DNA of 64,000 bases, from assembly GCA_016271365.2 (NCBI GenBank), contig CM057456.1, positions 667,699,501 to 667,763,500 of the forward strand. Direction: 5' to 3'. Position numbers and translations under genes: made by a program. Below are positions 45,270-57,168 of the stretch, piece by piece. How positions within the stretch are numbered: position 1 is the first letter of the stretch; the number at the start of each line of letters is the position of its first letter. Below the pieces are notes generated by a model, which saw only the letters and a list, made by a program, of their open reading frames with translations, did no database searches and was not told the origin of the DNA. Origin of the DNA: Neoceratodus forsteri. Its lineage: Eukaryota > Chordata > Ceratodontiformes > Ceratodontidae.

Positions 45270-46150
45270 TGCATCTGGTGGTGGTGGCAGTGGCTAACAG
45301 CGGTCTTATTGTGGTGGTCCAGTGGGACACAGAAAGTCATCCCTCCGGTGGCAGTGGCTACCAGCAATCTTATGGTGGTGGTCCAGAGGGGCACACAAAG
45401 TCATTCCCTGTGGTGGCAGTGGCTAACAGCGGTCTTATGGTGGTGGTCCAAGGGGGCACAGAAAGTCATTCCCTGTGGTGGCAGTGGCTAACAGCGGTCA
45501 TCTGGTGGTGGCCCAGGAGGGCACACATAGTCATTCCCTGTGGTGGCAGTGGCTAACAGCGGTCTAATGGTGGTGGTCCAGGGGGGTATACAAAGTCATT
45601 CCCTCTGGTGGCAGTGGCTAACAGCGGTCTTTATGGTGGTGGTCCAGGGGGGCACACAAAGTCATTCCCTGTGATGGCAGTGGCTAACAGCAGTATTCTG
45701 GTGGGGGGCACACAAAGTCATTCCCTGTGGTGGCAGTGGCTAACAGTGATCTTCTGGTGGTGGTCCAGTGGGGCACAGAAAGTAATTCCCTCTGGTGGCA
45801 GTGGCTAACAGCGGTCTTCTGGTGGTGGTCCAGGAGGGCACACATAGTCATTCCCTGTGGTGGCAGTGGCTAACAGCGGTCTAATGGTGGTGGTCCAGGG
45901 GGGCACACAAAGTCATTCCCTGTGATGGCAGTGGCTAACAGCAGTATTCTGGTGGGGGGCACACAAAGTCATTCCCTGTGGTGGCAGTGGCTAACAGTGA
46001 TCTTCTGGTGGTGGTCCAGTGGGGCACAGAAAGTAATTCCCTCTGGTGGCAGTGGCTAACAGCGGTCTTCTGGTGGTGGTCCAGGAGGGCACACATAGTC
46101 ATTCCCTGTGGTGGCAGTGGTTAACAGCGGTCTTATTGTGGTGGTACAGG
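45270..46150. repeat. 65-bp minisatellite with 251-bp higher-order repeat
   Basis: Units such as TGGTGGCAGTGGCTAACAGC recur every 65-66 bp (for example the following TCATTCCCTG at 45,401, 45,466, 45,531, 45,596 and 45,662), about 13 units. A four-unit block is itself repeated with an offset of 251 bp (CAGTATTCTGG at 45,691 and 45,942), showing recent unequal exchange. Plus-strand frames stay open in part but are low-complexity. Located between the transposase 3' end and the possible small gene. Confidence 0.92.
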
Positions 46151-46292
46151 AGCCAGGATATATTGTGCTCTCTGTTACAAATGTGAAGTGACATATGGAA
46201 TTTGAGTCACTCTAAGTGGGACACTCATTTAGCCTTGTGAAAAAGAAAACATGTATCATACAACAAATGTGACAGCATTTTAACAACTTAAG

Positions 46293-49200
46293 TTAAAACC
46301 TGCCAACATTAACCTCATCATCATCCTCATAAAGAAAGCTGCCCTCACAGTCATCTATTTCTGAAGTCTGACCACTGGGAAATTCTTTCTCCATTGTGTC
46401 ATCATCTTTGTCAGTGGTAGGCCGTTTCATGCTGCCACTGACAGTGCCACCAGGATGCTCCATTTCTATATCACCAAAACCATGACTAGGCCGGGGTACG
46501 AATACTGAGGTTGCAGTCTGAGCTGGTATGTGCCTCTCATTCATTGTTATGAATATTAGCAAACTGACATTTGTAGGAGAGAGGTTTGTACGATGATCCC
46601 AAATTATTGCACCTGCTGAACTGAATACATAGAAACATAGACTTTGACAGCAGATAAGGACCACTTGGCCCACCCAGTCTGCCCATTTCCCTACCTATTG
46701 GATAAGCTGCAGATTCTAGTTAACCAACAGCCTACTTCCTGCAACCCCCACTATAATTGCCTTATGTCTGTCCCATGCATGTTTGAATTCCCCCACTCTT
46801 TTAGACCCCACAACCTCTCCAGGAAGGCGGTTCCATGCGTCCACTACTCTCCCCATGAAAAAGAATTTCCTCACATTACCCCTGAGCTGTCCCCCCTCTA
46901 ACTTTAAATTGTGCCCCCTTGTTCTTGCACATCTCTTTTTTTGAAAGATGCTACCCTCCTGGACTTTGTTGATTCCCTTGAGGTACTTAAAAGTTTCTAT
47001 TATGTCCCCCCCGTCCCTCCTTTCATCAAGGGTATACATATTAAACTGTCTCAGTCTCTCTTCATATGGTTTCTGATGTAGACCCTGCACCATTTTTGTT
47101 GCCCTCCTCTGGACTGCTTCCATCCTGTCTATGTCCTTGCGTAGATGAGGTCTCCAAAACTGCACGCAGTACTCCAGATGGGATCTCACCAACTGTCTGT
47201 ATAGAGGGATAACCATTTCTCTTTTTCTACTTGTGATGCCCCTTCCTATGCATCCCAGTATCCCCCTGGCTCTCCTTACTGACTTTTCACGTTGCTTACC
47301 CACCTTTAGGTCATCTGATATGACTACACCCAGATCCCTTTCCATTATTGTTGTCGTTAGTATCTCCCCTGCTATTGTGTACTCTTCTCCTGGATTTTTA
47401 TTTCCCAGGTGCATTACTTTGCACTTCTTTGCATTGAATCTAAGTTGCCATATGTCTGACCACTCCTCTCAACTCTTACACTGGAGGGTGTGCATGTCAG
47501 GTACTTCAGTGCCACTGCAGTCAGCTCTGGCCATTCACTGACCTTTCCACTCCAGTATAACAGAGGGTCATCAGTTATTGACAGATGCCTGTTTTCAGAC
47601 AAATATGACTCAACCATTCTCTGTGCTGCACTAAGTCCAGTGGTTGATGCATCATCCTGTTCTCCAGAATCATTTATGTCACAAATCCACACTTGGGACA
47701 AAGCCTACCAAAGTGGGTTGACGCCAACCACTTTGGATGACAGACCACCTGGAACTGCAGTCCCCTTCCCCTTGCAGGATATGCTTGATACTCCTCCAGA
47801 TTCACCTTCAGCCTGATTATGCTGCTGAGGTTTGCTGACCTTGGCACGTGGCTTCTGTGCCCCATGAACCAAGCGCACCAGTTGCCCACTGACATTTTTT
47901 ACCTGTTCAGGCCCTCCCTCCAGTACTGAGGCAATTCCATGTTTGTATCGTGGGTCCAGCATTGTTGCAGTTGCAAAGTTGTTACTATGCTGAATGCTTA
48001 AGATGTGTTGATTCTGGTCGAATACTGTCCACATGTGTTTCAGCAACATACTGCTAGCACTGTCTCCAGCAACATCAAGGCTGTGCTGTACATTCACCAA
48101 TGTCTGCCTCAGCACCCGCAGCAGTGGAATTGATTGGCTAATGGAGGCAGACTCGCCACTCACTGCCTATGTGGCATGTTCAAAAGGCCACAAAATTGTT
48201 ATTACAGAGTCCATGAGGCGCCACTGTTCAGTCATAGACATGGAGGCCCCAGAACTGTCACAGCTAGTGTGCATGACAAGATATTCTGAAATGGCTTTGT
48301 ATTGTTCACACAACCTCTCTGCCATGTATAAAGTGGAGTTCCACTGGGTAACAACTTCCAGCTTCAAGCGGTGCTGAGGGAGTCAGTTTCGGATCTGCAA
48401 CTGCCAAAGTTGGTTGCAGGCCTTTGCAGATCGTGAAAAGTGAGAACAGATATGGCGTGCAACTGTCAGTATTTCCTTTACACCAGGGTGCTGCAGAAAC
48501 TCCTGCACCACAAGATTTAAACAGTGGGCCATGCATGGAACGTGAACAAAGCCATCATTTGTGATGCATTTCACCACATTTGACCCATTGTCACTTGCTA
48601 TGAACCCAGCTCTCAGGGACAGGGGTTCAGCCACTTGTCAATTTCTGTCAGTACCAACTCCAAAATGTTTTCACCAGTGTGTGAACTGGTCACATTGTGC
48701 ATAGCAATCGTTGCATGCTGTCGAATTCCTGGAAGATTGCTACCATGACACTCCACCTTACTGCACTGATTATTCACACTACCGACAGCACAAACAACCC
48801 CCGGCACCTGTGCCCAATGTGCAGTTATACACAAATATGAACTCCCCGCAGTTTTGCCACTTGTCCACATATCCATACTTAAATGGATGAATGGAGAGGA
48901 GGAATGTTGAAGGGCATGTCTTACAGAATTGGACATAGTACAGTACAACTCGGGAACAGCACGGGTCAAAAAGTATGTCCTGGATGGGACTTTCCATTTT
49001 GGACTGGCATGTGCAGCAAACCACCGGAACCCAGAATTCTCCACAAAGGAGAAGGGCAAAAGATCAATTGCCAGCATTTCAGCTACAGAAACATTAAGTT
49101 CACGTGACACTGTATGATTAGATGGGTGCTTCAGCTTATGCGCAAAAACACTCTGTAACGTGGGCTGACTTAAACATTTTACACAGGGTGTGATAACAAA

Positions 49201-50487
49201 TGGTTCTGGTCCGTGAATGGCAAGGGGTGGAATGTGGACATTTGATGAAGACGGTTGCACAGGTGATGATGACAAACCCACAAATGCAGTTATTTTGCCA
49301 GATTTACCACCCGGAGTTGATGTACCACTTGCACTAGACATACTGCATTCACCACCACCACCGCCACAAAAACTGCTACTCTCACCAGCACTGGACAACA
49401 TTTCAAAATCATTATGCACCTCCACCTAATCATGTCTGTAGAATCCTCTGCTCTTATTTCATCACTACTGCACACATTTAATCTCCTACTTGGTTTAACA
49501 GTCATGGAAGAGGATAACATGCTCGTTATGGTCGATGACGTGGGTGAACGCCCCACTGTGGTATTAGCTGCCATCTTGTGCTGGGTCCATAGTGCCATGT
49601 GCCTGTTCTTAAGGTGCGTATGCTGTCCTCCTGTGCCCAGATGGCTCCCCTTTTTACCTCAATTCACATGTGCATGGCAAACCTGGCAGAGTGCAACTGA
49701 CTCATCATTTGCATCTTGCACAAAAAAATCCCAAACAAGGGATTGTGATGCTCTAGTTTTAACATGTCTCTGATGCTGCTTATTGGACTCCATTTTTTTA
49801 AGCCATGAAGTGGGAGGGTGTGCTACGTGATTTTTTGGGCGGGGCACACTTGGACTGCAACTGACCGCCACGACTACCTATCATAATTACTGGGTCATCA
49901 TCATCACCATCATCACCATCAACTGAAACTGGTAAATCACAACTTTTTACAGGGGGGTTGGATTAATGCAAACAGACCTAGACACAGCCACCTTGAATTT
50001 CTTTTTCTCCTGTTCCCAACTGGGGTCACTTACATCATCATCATATTTATCAACATCACCCACATCCACATCTTCTGCTTGGATGCTGGCATGTGGACTG
50101 CATGTTACAACCACAGCAACATCATCATCATCAGATTCATCATCATCAACACCACCACCACCTGATATTTTTTCATCACACTGTGAATCACTGCATGGCA
50201 AATGAGTGACCTGAACCGAGGTGGATGGAATGTCACATTGTATGCTATCATTAACATGATGATCAGAATCCTCAGGTTCAGTTACTGGGATGTTACTGGG
50301 AAGTATGACATCATCTACACTGCCACTCACTTGCACTGCTTCACACTCCACTATATTTTTGGACATGATAAACTGGTCAGAAGTGGAACTTGAGGCAGCA
50401 ATACTCATACCACCACCAGCAACTGCACTAACACCACCGGCTGGGACAACATAATCTCCTCCAACTATGAGTGAAGCTACTGATTGG
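46293..50487 (-). pseudogene. hAT transposase, near complete but broken
   Basis: It would cut and paste the element. Minus-strand order: an acidic Ser/Asp-rich N-terminal region (50,487-49,947), preceded by a good acceptor TGTTTTTTTACAG; a BED finger (about 49,748-49,588: SLVWDFFVQ ... CQVCHAHVN-stop-GKKGSHLGTGGQHTHLKNRH) with an in-frame TGA; and LPFSFVENSGFRWF ... VPSRTYFLTRAVPELYCTM (49,130-48,940). The core follows with MDMWTS (catalytic Asp region, about 48,870), ASDNGSNVVKC and CMAHCLNLVVQ (48,600-48,490), TQWNSTLYMAERL (48,340) and ATMLDPRYKHG (47,950). The C-terminal dimerisation domain reads YLSENRHLSITDDPLLYW, then, after the CR1 insertion, FSSAGAIIWDHRTNLSPTNV (46,565-46,625). The C-terminus is acidic. 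Confidence 0.9.
46623..47465 (-). mobile_element. CR1 LINE 3' fragment (family A) inside the hAT transposase
   Basis: An open frame of 232 codons (46,716-47,414) carries the CR1 ORF2 C-terminal domain intact: RSHLEYCVQFWRPHLRKDID, PYEERLRQFNMYTLDERRD, VVDAWNRLPGEVVGSKRVGE. The tail ends ACATAGAAACATAGAC (46,625-46,640). It splits the transposase between PSSVRV and FSSAG, i.e. within the ERVFSxAG box of the dimerisation domain. Its well-kept frame suggests recent arrival. Confidence 0.92.
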
Positions 50488-51045
50488 GCTGTAAAAAAAC
50501 ATTGCAGGAAAAACACCTTTCCTCACATCAGCAATGCACTTCTGTGTCTGCGTACTACCACGCCCACAGACAATCTTACCACTGGCAGCAGTGCCATGGC
50601 GAGAAACAGCTGTGCTTGCACGTCTCTTTGTGGGTATTTTGGGGTATAAACAACAATATTCTAAACAACAATATTCTAAACAAATTTAGATTTTGGAACG
50701 TTCACTCTGGGTTTGGGGGGTGCTGGATGTGAAGCCCAAAAAACAACTGTGGCTTCAGCAACAGATGCAGATGCAAAGTCACAAGTTCAGCAACACCGTA
50801 ACTAACCAGTGGTACCAAAGTCACAAACAATCCAGTCTGGAAAAGAATTCCTTTTGCCGGTGGGGGGGGAGCACTGACTGCAGAGTTTTACGGCAGTGCA
50901 AGCAGCAAAACAAAGAAAAGATACCACAATGGCAGTATAAAAATCATGCAGCTGCAGTGGATAGCAGGTTCACACTGCTGCACCTGAAATTACACTGTGG
51001 CACAATAAAAGGTGTATTATTTGATGTCACGCACTGCACAGACAG

Positions 51046-51076
<31 letters not shown>

Positions 51077-51649
51077 CACAATTTGTCTACAGGTAATGCG
51101 TAGCAAATAGAAAACTTCAGTAATATACCATGTATTTTAAACAACCTGAAATTATGAACTGCTGCACCAGATCCACACAACACACAATCAGCAAAAAAAG
51201 TTCAACAATTACTTACAGTATTACCACGTGTACATTAACACAATCAGTTAAATAACAAAAATATAAACAAAAAACCAAAAACTCCCTATTTCTCCAACTT
51301 AAATCTACCTACACCACAGATACGCCCCTTCCCAAAGCACACTTTCACTGTCTTTTACTGCACAGACTCAATGTTGTACATTAACATTCAAAATCCACAC
51401 AAACAATAAATGCTCAATGATATGAGCCCAGGAGGGTTTCCTACAATGAACTAAAGTTTGAGCAAAAAAAATTACTCAAAAAGGCTTTTATAACAGCTTT
51501 TAGAAGGTTTGAATCACAGAGAGCTCTTCGAGCAGACTGTCTCCTATAGCTTCCTATACACTTGACCAAACTGAGGCCGTACAGAACAATATAGTGCCCG
51601 TGTGACCTGAAATCCCATGAATCACTGCAAAATTCACCTTTGGAGCTTA
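50488..51649. other. hAT 5' non-coding region upstream of transposase
   Basis: No clear coding exon was fixed here. It may hold the untranslated first exon and promoter. A (CA)n microsatellite lies at 51,049-51,080. A tandem TAAACAACAATATTC phrase occurs at about 50,646-50,680. Confidence 0.5.
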
Positions 51650-51882
51650 AAAACAAGGCGAAGTGAGGCGAAGTACATTTTTTTCAATGCACTTCACCTT
51701 TAAAATTGGTGGAGTAGTGGTCTGGGAAGGCGGAGTAATGCAAAGTCATTGTTTTCAATGGACTTCATGTTACCCATCATAATGCGAATTATTCCGCTTC
51801 ACGTTGTGGAGTACTCCATGAATTTGCCTTCACTCCGTGAATCACTTTGCAGAGCAAACTGAGTCCACTTCATCCACCACTA
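51650..51882. repeat. hAT right terminal and subterminal inverted region
   Basis: Begins AAGGCGAAGTGAGGCGAAGT and ends TTCATCCACCACTA. Blocks CATTGAAAA (reverse), TTCATGT and ATAATGCGAA mirror the left end in order. Confidence 0.8.
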
Positions 51883-52178
51883 ATCTTGAGCTGGCAGACT
51901 TGACCAAAGACGAGGAGGCCAAGGCCCCAGTATGGGAAGAGAAGTTTGACAGCCTATGTGACATCATGATGGCCATGTGTAAGGCGTATCAGCGAGATAG
52001 CTGCTGCGCTAAGAAGAGGACCACCCCATTGGACGTAGTACTCTGTCATCATTGTGGAAGGGATGGGCACATCCAGGGCCAGTGCCATTTCCCCAAAGAT
52101 AAGGACAGAGTGAAAAGTCACCTAATTGGACTTGGAAGATCTTTTATGCAGACCTTTTCAACAGCTAGGTTGTCATGA
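51883..52178 (+). pseudogene. LTR-element gag, 3' part with zinc knuckle
   Basis: Continues the gag reading interrupted at 39,508: LELADLTKDEEAKAPVWEEK then FDSLCDIMMAMCKAYQRD and the CCHC knuckle CHHCGRDGHIQGQC (C-x2-C-x4-H-x4-C), ending near 52,176. The same 8 bases ATCTTGAG appear on both sides of the hAT, so removing one copy restores continuity of the gag region; the TGA at 39,299 remains. Confidence 0.85.
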
Positions 52179-52613
52179 TCTGGTTCTCAAAGGCTCAGTG
52201 GGTGATCACGAAGGTAGTCTGCTACTTCTAAGCTAATAGTTCACCCTCCAAAAGATGGTGCCCCTGCCCCATCTAGCCCCAACTTAGCTGATAGGGATAG
52301 GCCCCCATCTATGTTATTTGGAGTACAGGAAAGAGTACCAACCTGAATGGTAAAATAATGTGATTATCTGTTGAATCATAGTGAAATCATTTATATGTAT
52401 GTCAAATGCATGATTACTGTTATTACAGAGTATAGGATATATCATGAATAAGTATAGTAATAACATAGGTTTAAGTTTACTGATGTATCAGTCCTTATTT
52501 TTGTATGGTACACCAATGAAACACATATGACTCACATAGTGTAGTGTCTTTATATAATGTTATAGTAAGTATAAATTTGATGCGGATGCCAAGTTCTTTC
52601 CTGGCAGGGAAGG
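52179..52613 (+). other. Short interior after gag, with polypurine tract
   Basis: AT-rich with no protease, RT or integrase motif in any frame. The last bases before the LTR, GGCAGGGAAGGA (52,602-52,613), are a polypurine tract-like plus-strand primer site. Confidence 0.65.
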
Positions 52614-54397
52614 ATGTAACCCTCCCCTACAAATGGGGGTTCCTAAAATGTCTTTCTGGGCTTGCCCAATGCCCACTGCCAGGTTGATGTTCTGTGTCTT
52701 AAACGGTTTGAATGTGTCTGCATGAGAGTGCCCTTTAAGCCTCCATGTCTGTCTCTTTAAGAGCTGTCTATTTTTGTAGGATATAGTTAATCAGGGTGGG
52801 GACTGAGTGGTTTCAGGCTCGAGTCCTGCCTGGGCTGCGGTATTGCTGCTTCATTCTGCCGTCGCTATGAGCACAGAGGGAACCCATATAGAATCTGTGA
52901 TTGTTTGCTGTTTATCTGCCTTAATAATAATATAGAAGTCTGTCTAACCTGCCTTCCTTTGCAGCATGGACCTTTTGCTGTGAGCCACCATTTTGGTTCT
53001 GGACTGCCAGTTTGGACCAATCAGAACCTCGGGGGACCCTAATATGGAGACTGTCCCCAGAGGTTTTGTGGGAGAGAATTTCTGTAGGAATTGTAGTTTT
53101 TACTGTTTGGTGCCTAAATGGACCTGGAGGGGGAGCCCTTTCTGTGACAGACAGATAGATAGATCAACCAACCAAACCTTTTGGATCACTGGGAAATCCC
53201 AGAGCTGCCTGCAGCAGTGTGTCAGTCGAGAGTTGGAGAGTGAATAGCTCATGCCATTTGAGTAGCTGCTCCTGCATGATAGCGTGGGGATTCTGCGAGA
53301 AGGCTGTGTCTGGCCTGCCTGCTACCATCTTCCAGTGTGAAGAAGCCTACAAATTCAATTGGACTGTCATCCAAATATCTTTATTGAGATCTGAATCCTT
53401 TATTGAGAGAAAGTGAATTTCACCTGAGTGTGGACCGAAGACTTGCTTCAGAAGCAATCGGCTTGTCAGGAACCTGGAGAGAACCGCAGAGTGAATGGTT
53501 TGCTCAGAAACTCTGCCTATTGGCAACAGGACTTCATCCGAACTGGTATCTTGTTTTGCTTATAAGTGTGCTGAATGTGCTGTGTGGGTCACGATTTGGT
53601 TCCCCACCATCAAATGTGTTATGCTAGCTGGAAGCTGCTCCAGCACTTCAACAGACTTAATCTGAACTGTCTGCTCTGTTCTGGGCCCTACCATCTCACC
53701 CTAGACTGTCACTCCCGCCACAGAGACTTATCCAATAAGAGACCTGCTCGGGGATTGGGCTCCCTACTCAACACCATCAAAAGGCATCAATCACTACAGT
53801 GCATTGTGTGGGCCCTGCTTGCCCTGGCAAGCAAGAAAGACATCCAGAAGTCTTCATCTCATCAGTCCTGCCTCCTGGTCTGGGTAGCATGAGTAACCAA
53901 CAGGGTAGCTCCCTGCAGCAAAGCTACAATCATTGTGTGTCATCTGATTTACTTGTTTGGGTTTGTCATCACAAACTGAGCAATCTGGTTCCTGAATACA
54001 AATTTTGAGTTAAAGTGCATGTTGATTGTTTTCTTTCCTAAGGGTCCCAACAACAGCTGCAATGCCGGCCTACCCCGGGGAACGCTTCAGGCTAGCCTTG
54101 GTAACAACTGGGTACACAGAGTGTGTGATTGTAACAGAGGGACTCTTAGTGCATGCACGCGTAGCCTGACTAAATCAGATCTTAAATCAAATGCTAGATT
54201 ACTGCCCCACCCTTGTTCACACCCCCTGAATAAATCAGATTCTATTCTTTCTGCATCTAACTTGGCTAGTTTGTACCTTTGTGAAGGGGATACTGTATGG
54301 GTGGATGCACTCATTCACTAAGCTCAGACCCCTCAACCTGTACCTAGTCATGCAGGCAGGGTAGTAGCCCTTGGGACAGCACCACATAGGGGTTACA
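52614..54397 (+). repeat. 3' LTR (1,784 bp)
   Basis: Matches the 5' LTR from TGTAACCC to GGGTTACA with scattered substitutions and one deletion after 54,297 that removes about 237 bases of the other copy. Confidence 0.88.
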
Positions 54398-55204
54398 CAA
54401 GTTAAAATCCTTTTTTCTTCTGTATGTTGCAATAAAGGTGAACTGTCTACAGAGAACACGCAAATAATTCCTGTATGCATACCATAAAAAGTACAGTCCC
54501 ATGACATCTGTTTCTCTTTTTTGTTTCTTCACAGGTCTTCACAACTTATTTAGCTCTTGCTAAGCATCTGCATTTCCTCAGGTGCTACTTTCAGCAGGAC
54601 ACCCAGTTTCTTCACAATCTTCTCAATTTCTGAGACACAACAAAACCTCAAAAAGGCAATCATGTTGCAGACAAGACTTGCCACAGCTGGTTAGTTGAAA
54701 TAGAGCATTGCTTCCTCCTTCACGCTTGGCCATAGGGGATATGTGTGTTCCTGTTTCCAAGAAGGTCACTGTGGTGGAACACCCATGGCCACTTGTTCAT
54801 GTTTAATTTGGGAGTTCAACTTAGTAACCATTCTCTAGGAATGAAAAGTTTTGTTCTTAGTATTCAGGCAAGCTGCAGTCCAAAATAGGTTGGTAACACA
54901 TAGTGAAGTATTGTAGTGATGAAAGAGACATGTGTACTGTATTTTCAGACCCTCCTGCTGCACAGCAATGATTATAACAAATTGAATTATTTAGAAACAA
55001 TCAAACTTGTCAGCTGGAATTTTGCCACTACTCACTCTCCTCCCTATCCTCCCGCCATGACCATCACACCTCCATCTTCTCTGCCAAGTATTGGTTCAGC
55101 ACACTCCATCCCTACCTAGCCCCCCCTCCTATCCCCTGCCCCTCACACTTCCTATGATCTTCGAATGTGGGACCTTCACTCCTTCGCCCTTCCCAGCCTT
55201 GTAT
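54398..55204. other. Unassigned intergenic DNA
   Basis: No gene or element recognised. Confidence 0.4.
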
Positions 55205-55289
55205 GAACATACTGTACGAACATATGAATCTGCCAGCAGAAACAGGCCTCATTGTCTATCATGTCTGCTCAAATGTGCAGCTAGCACCC

Positions 55290-56906
55290 TTACATTGCAG
55301 CTGCCCCCTCCCCCTCACAGTTACCCCAACTCACCCTGTCCCATCCCCTTTTAAAACTTCTAACCATCTTACAGGATACCACCTCCCCATGCAGAGTGTT
55401 CCATTTAGCCACAATCCTTTCCGTGAAAAAATGTCTCCTCATCTCTCTCATATATCTTCTTCCCTCCAATCTGAGGCCATGCCCGCTCATGTCCCTCCCC
55501 TCCACAACTTAAACACCCCTTCTGTACCTGTCTTGTTTATCCCCGTCAAGTACTTAAAGGTCTCAATCATATCCCCCTAATCTCTCCTGTCCTCCAGGGT
55601 GTACATATTTAACTTGCTTAGCCTGTCCTCATAGGATTTGTCCTCCAATCTCTGGATAATCCTTGTTGCCCTGCGCTGCACCCCCTCCAGTAATCTGATA
55701 TCCTTCTTCAGAAACGGACACCAGTATTGCACGCAGTTCTCCAAGTGTGGCCTGACTAGTGACCTGTTCAGGGGCAGAATCACCTCCCTTCTTCTGGATG
55801 AGATTACTTTTGCAGTACACCCCAACATCCTGTTGGCTTTAGCTGCCACCTTCCTGCATTGAGCTGAGTTATTCATATTCCCCGTTATAATCACCCCTAG
55901 TTCTTTCTCCTCCTCAGTGATACCTAACTGAACCCCTCCCAACTGGTAGCTCCTCCCCGGGTTCCTTGCTCCGAAGTGGAGAAGCTTGCACTTCTTTGCA
56001 TTGAAACCCAACTGCCACGTTTCAGACCACTCCTCCAGTTTAGTCAGATCATCTTGTAGCCCCTGCCACCATACTACTGTATGTCGTCCACAACCGCCCC
56101 TATATTGGTATCATCAGCAAACAGACTGATCTTCATCCTGATGCCATGTGAGATATCTACTATAAATATCCCAAACAGCACCAGGCCCAGTACGGAGCCC
56201 TGTGGAGCCCTGCTCATCACAGCCCTTGGGGATGAGAGTTCCCCACCACCATCACCACCACCCATTGCTGCCTTCCTTTCAGACAGTTCACAATCCAGTT
56301 TACCATCTTTGTCCCCACCCCCACATATTCCAACTCTCCCCGAAACCTCCCGTGAGGCACAGAAACAAAGGCCTTGCTGAAGTCTAAATACAGGACATCC
56401 ACTGCATGGCCCTTATCCAGTTCCCTCATCACCTAGTCATAATACTCAAATAGGCTGGCCTGGCAGGATCTTCCTGAGATGAACCCATGTTGCTGACCAT
56501 CCTGGAGTCCATTGTCCTCCAAAAAGGTCACCAGCCTCTCTTTCAGGATTGTCTCCATTAGTTTTCCTACAATGGATGTGAGGCTTACTGGTCTATAATT
56601 GTCTGGTTCATCCTTTTGGCCACTTTTGTGGAGGGACACCATGTGAGCTGCCCTCCAGTTTTGTGGTATGCATCCTGTGTCCAGGGAAGTATTGAACAGG
56701 CCCATCAGCAGTCCTACCAAGACCTCCACCATCTCTTTCAGCACCCTGGGGTGAGTGCCATCTGGTTCCAGTGCCTTATCCACCCTCAGTACCTTCAGAC
56801 CCTCCAGCACCCTGCCCTCTGTAATTGCCTCATCTATCACCCACTTCCCTCCGCCCACCTTCCCTATCCCCTGAGGTAGCTGCCCACCCTTCTCCTTCAT
56901 GAACAC
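55290..56906 (-). pseudogene. CR1 ORF2 reverse transcriptase and C-terminal domain
   Basis: KVLRVDKALEPDGTHPRVLK, NWRAAHMVSLHKSGQKDEPD and NYRPVSLTSIVGKLMETILK lie at 56,433-56,906. LYLDFSKAFVSVPHGRF is at 56,380, RAPQGSVLGLVLFGIFIVD near 56,190 and an intact SLFADDTNIG near 56,105. The C-terminal domain reads QLGITEEEKELGVIITGNMN, RPHLENCVQYWCPFLKKDIR and YEDRLSKLNMYTLEDRRD (55,577-56,011). Frame changes at about 56,435, 56,215 and 56,050 break it, but the catalytic Asp pair is present. Confidence 0.88.
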
Positions 56907-57168
56907 AGAACAGAAGTGCTAATTTAGTGCTTCTGCCTACTCTGCCCCTTTCTAAACCAACCCACCATTTATCCTAATCCTAACCATCTGGTCCTAGTAG
57001 CTCCTTCTCTCCCTGATATACCTGAAAAAGTCCTTTTCCCCATACTTAATTCCTTGTGCCAACCTCAGCACTCTGGAAGCCTTGGCAGCCCTGACTAGTC
57101 TGGTTACCTCATTAGACTTCTTCAAATACATTTCCCTGTCCTCCCCACAACTGGATTTCTTGAACCTC

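Larger units (their letters stand above)
39509..51882 (-). mobile_element. Giant hAT DNA transposon, 12.4 kb
   Basis: The unit is flanked by a perfect 8-bp duplication ATCTTGAG (39,501-39,508 and 51,883-51,890), the hAT signature. The left end starts TAGAGATGCAGTGAA; the right end in reverse starts TAGTGGTGGATGAAG. The first 150-200 bp at both ends also share ordered inverted blocks: TTCGCATTATNAT ... ACATGAAGT ... CCATTGAAAA ... ACTTCGCC. Its cargo is a minus-strand transposase (46.3-50.5 kb), a plus-strand BED-finger frame (40.0-40.8 kb), several foldbacks, two tandem-repeat arrays and a CR1. Typical hATs are a few kb, so most of the length is acquired DNA. Confidence 0.92.
36769..54397 (+). 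mobile_element. Long-LTR gag-bearing retrotransposon split by a hAT
   Basis: Direct repeats of 2,033 and 1,784 bp (36,769-38,801 and 52,614-54,397) each begin TGTAACCC and end GGGTTACA, a perfect 8-bp inverted terminus. Between them, excluding the hAT, are only about 1.43 kb: a primer-binding site, a gag gene with CCHC knuckle and a purine tract. No pol was found, so the copy is non-autonomous or pol-deleted. Flanking bases are CAGG on the left and CAAG on the right, at best a degenerate 4-bp target duplication. Confidence 0.85.

Noticed and set aside
45218..45808. Gly/Val-rich frames in the 65-bp minisatellite
   Set aside because: 65 is not a multiple of three, so each frame cycles through three readings; explained by the repeat alone.
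43277..46150. CRISPR-like array
   Set aside because: Units are contiguous tandem repeats without unique spacers, in a vertebrate context.
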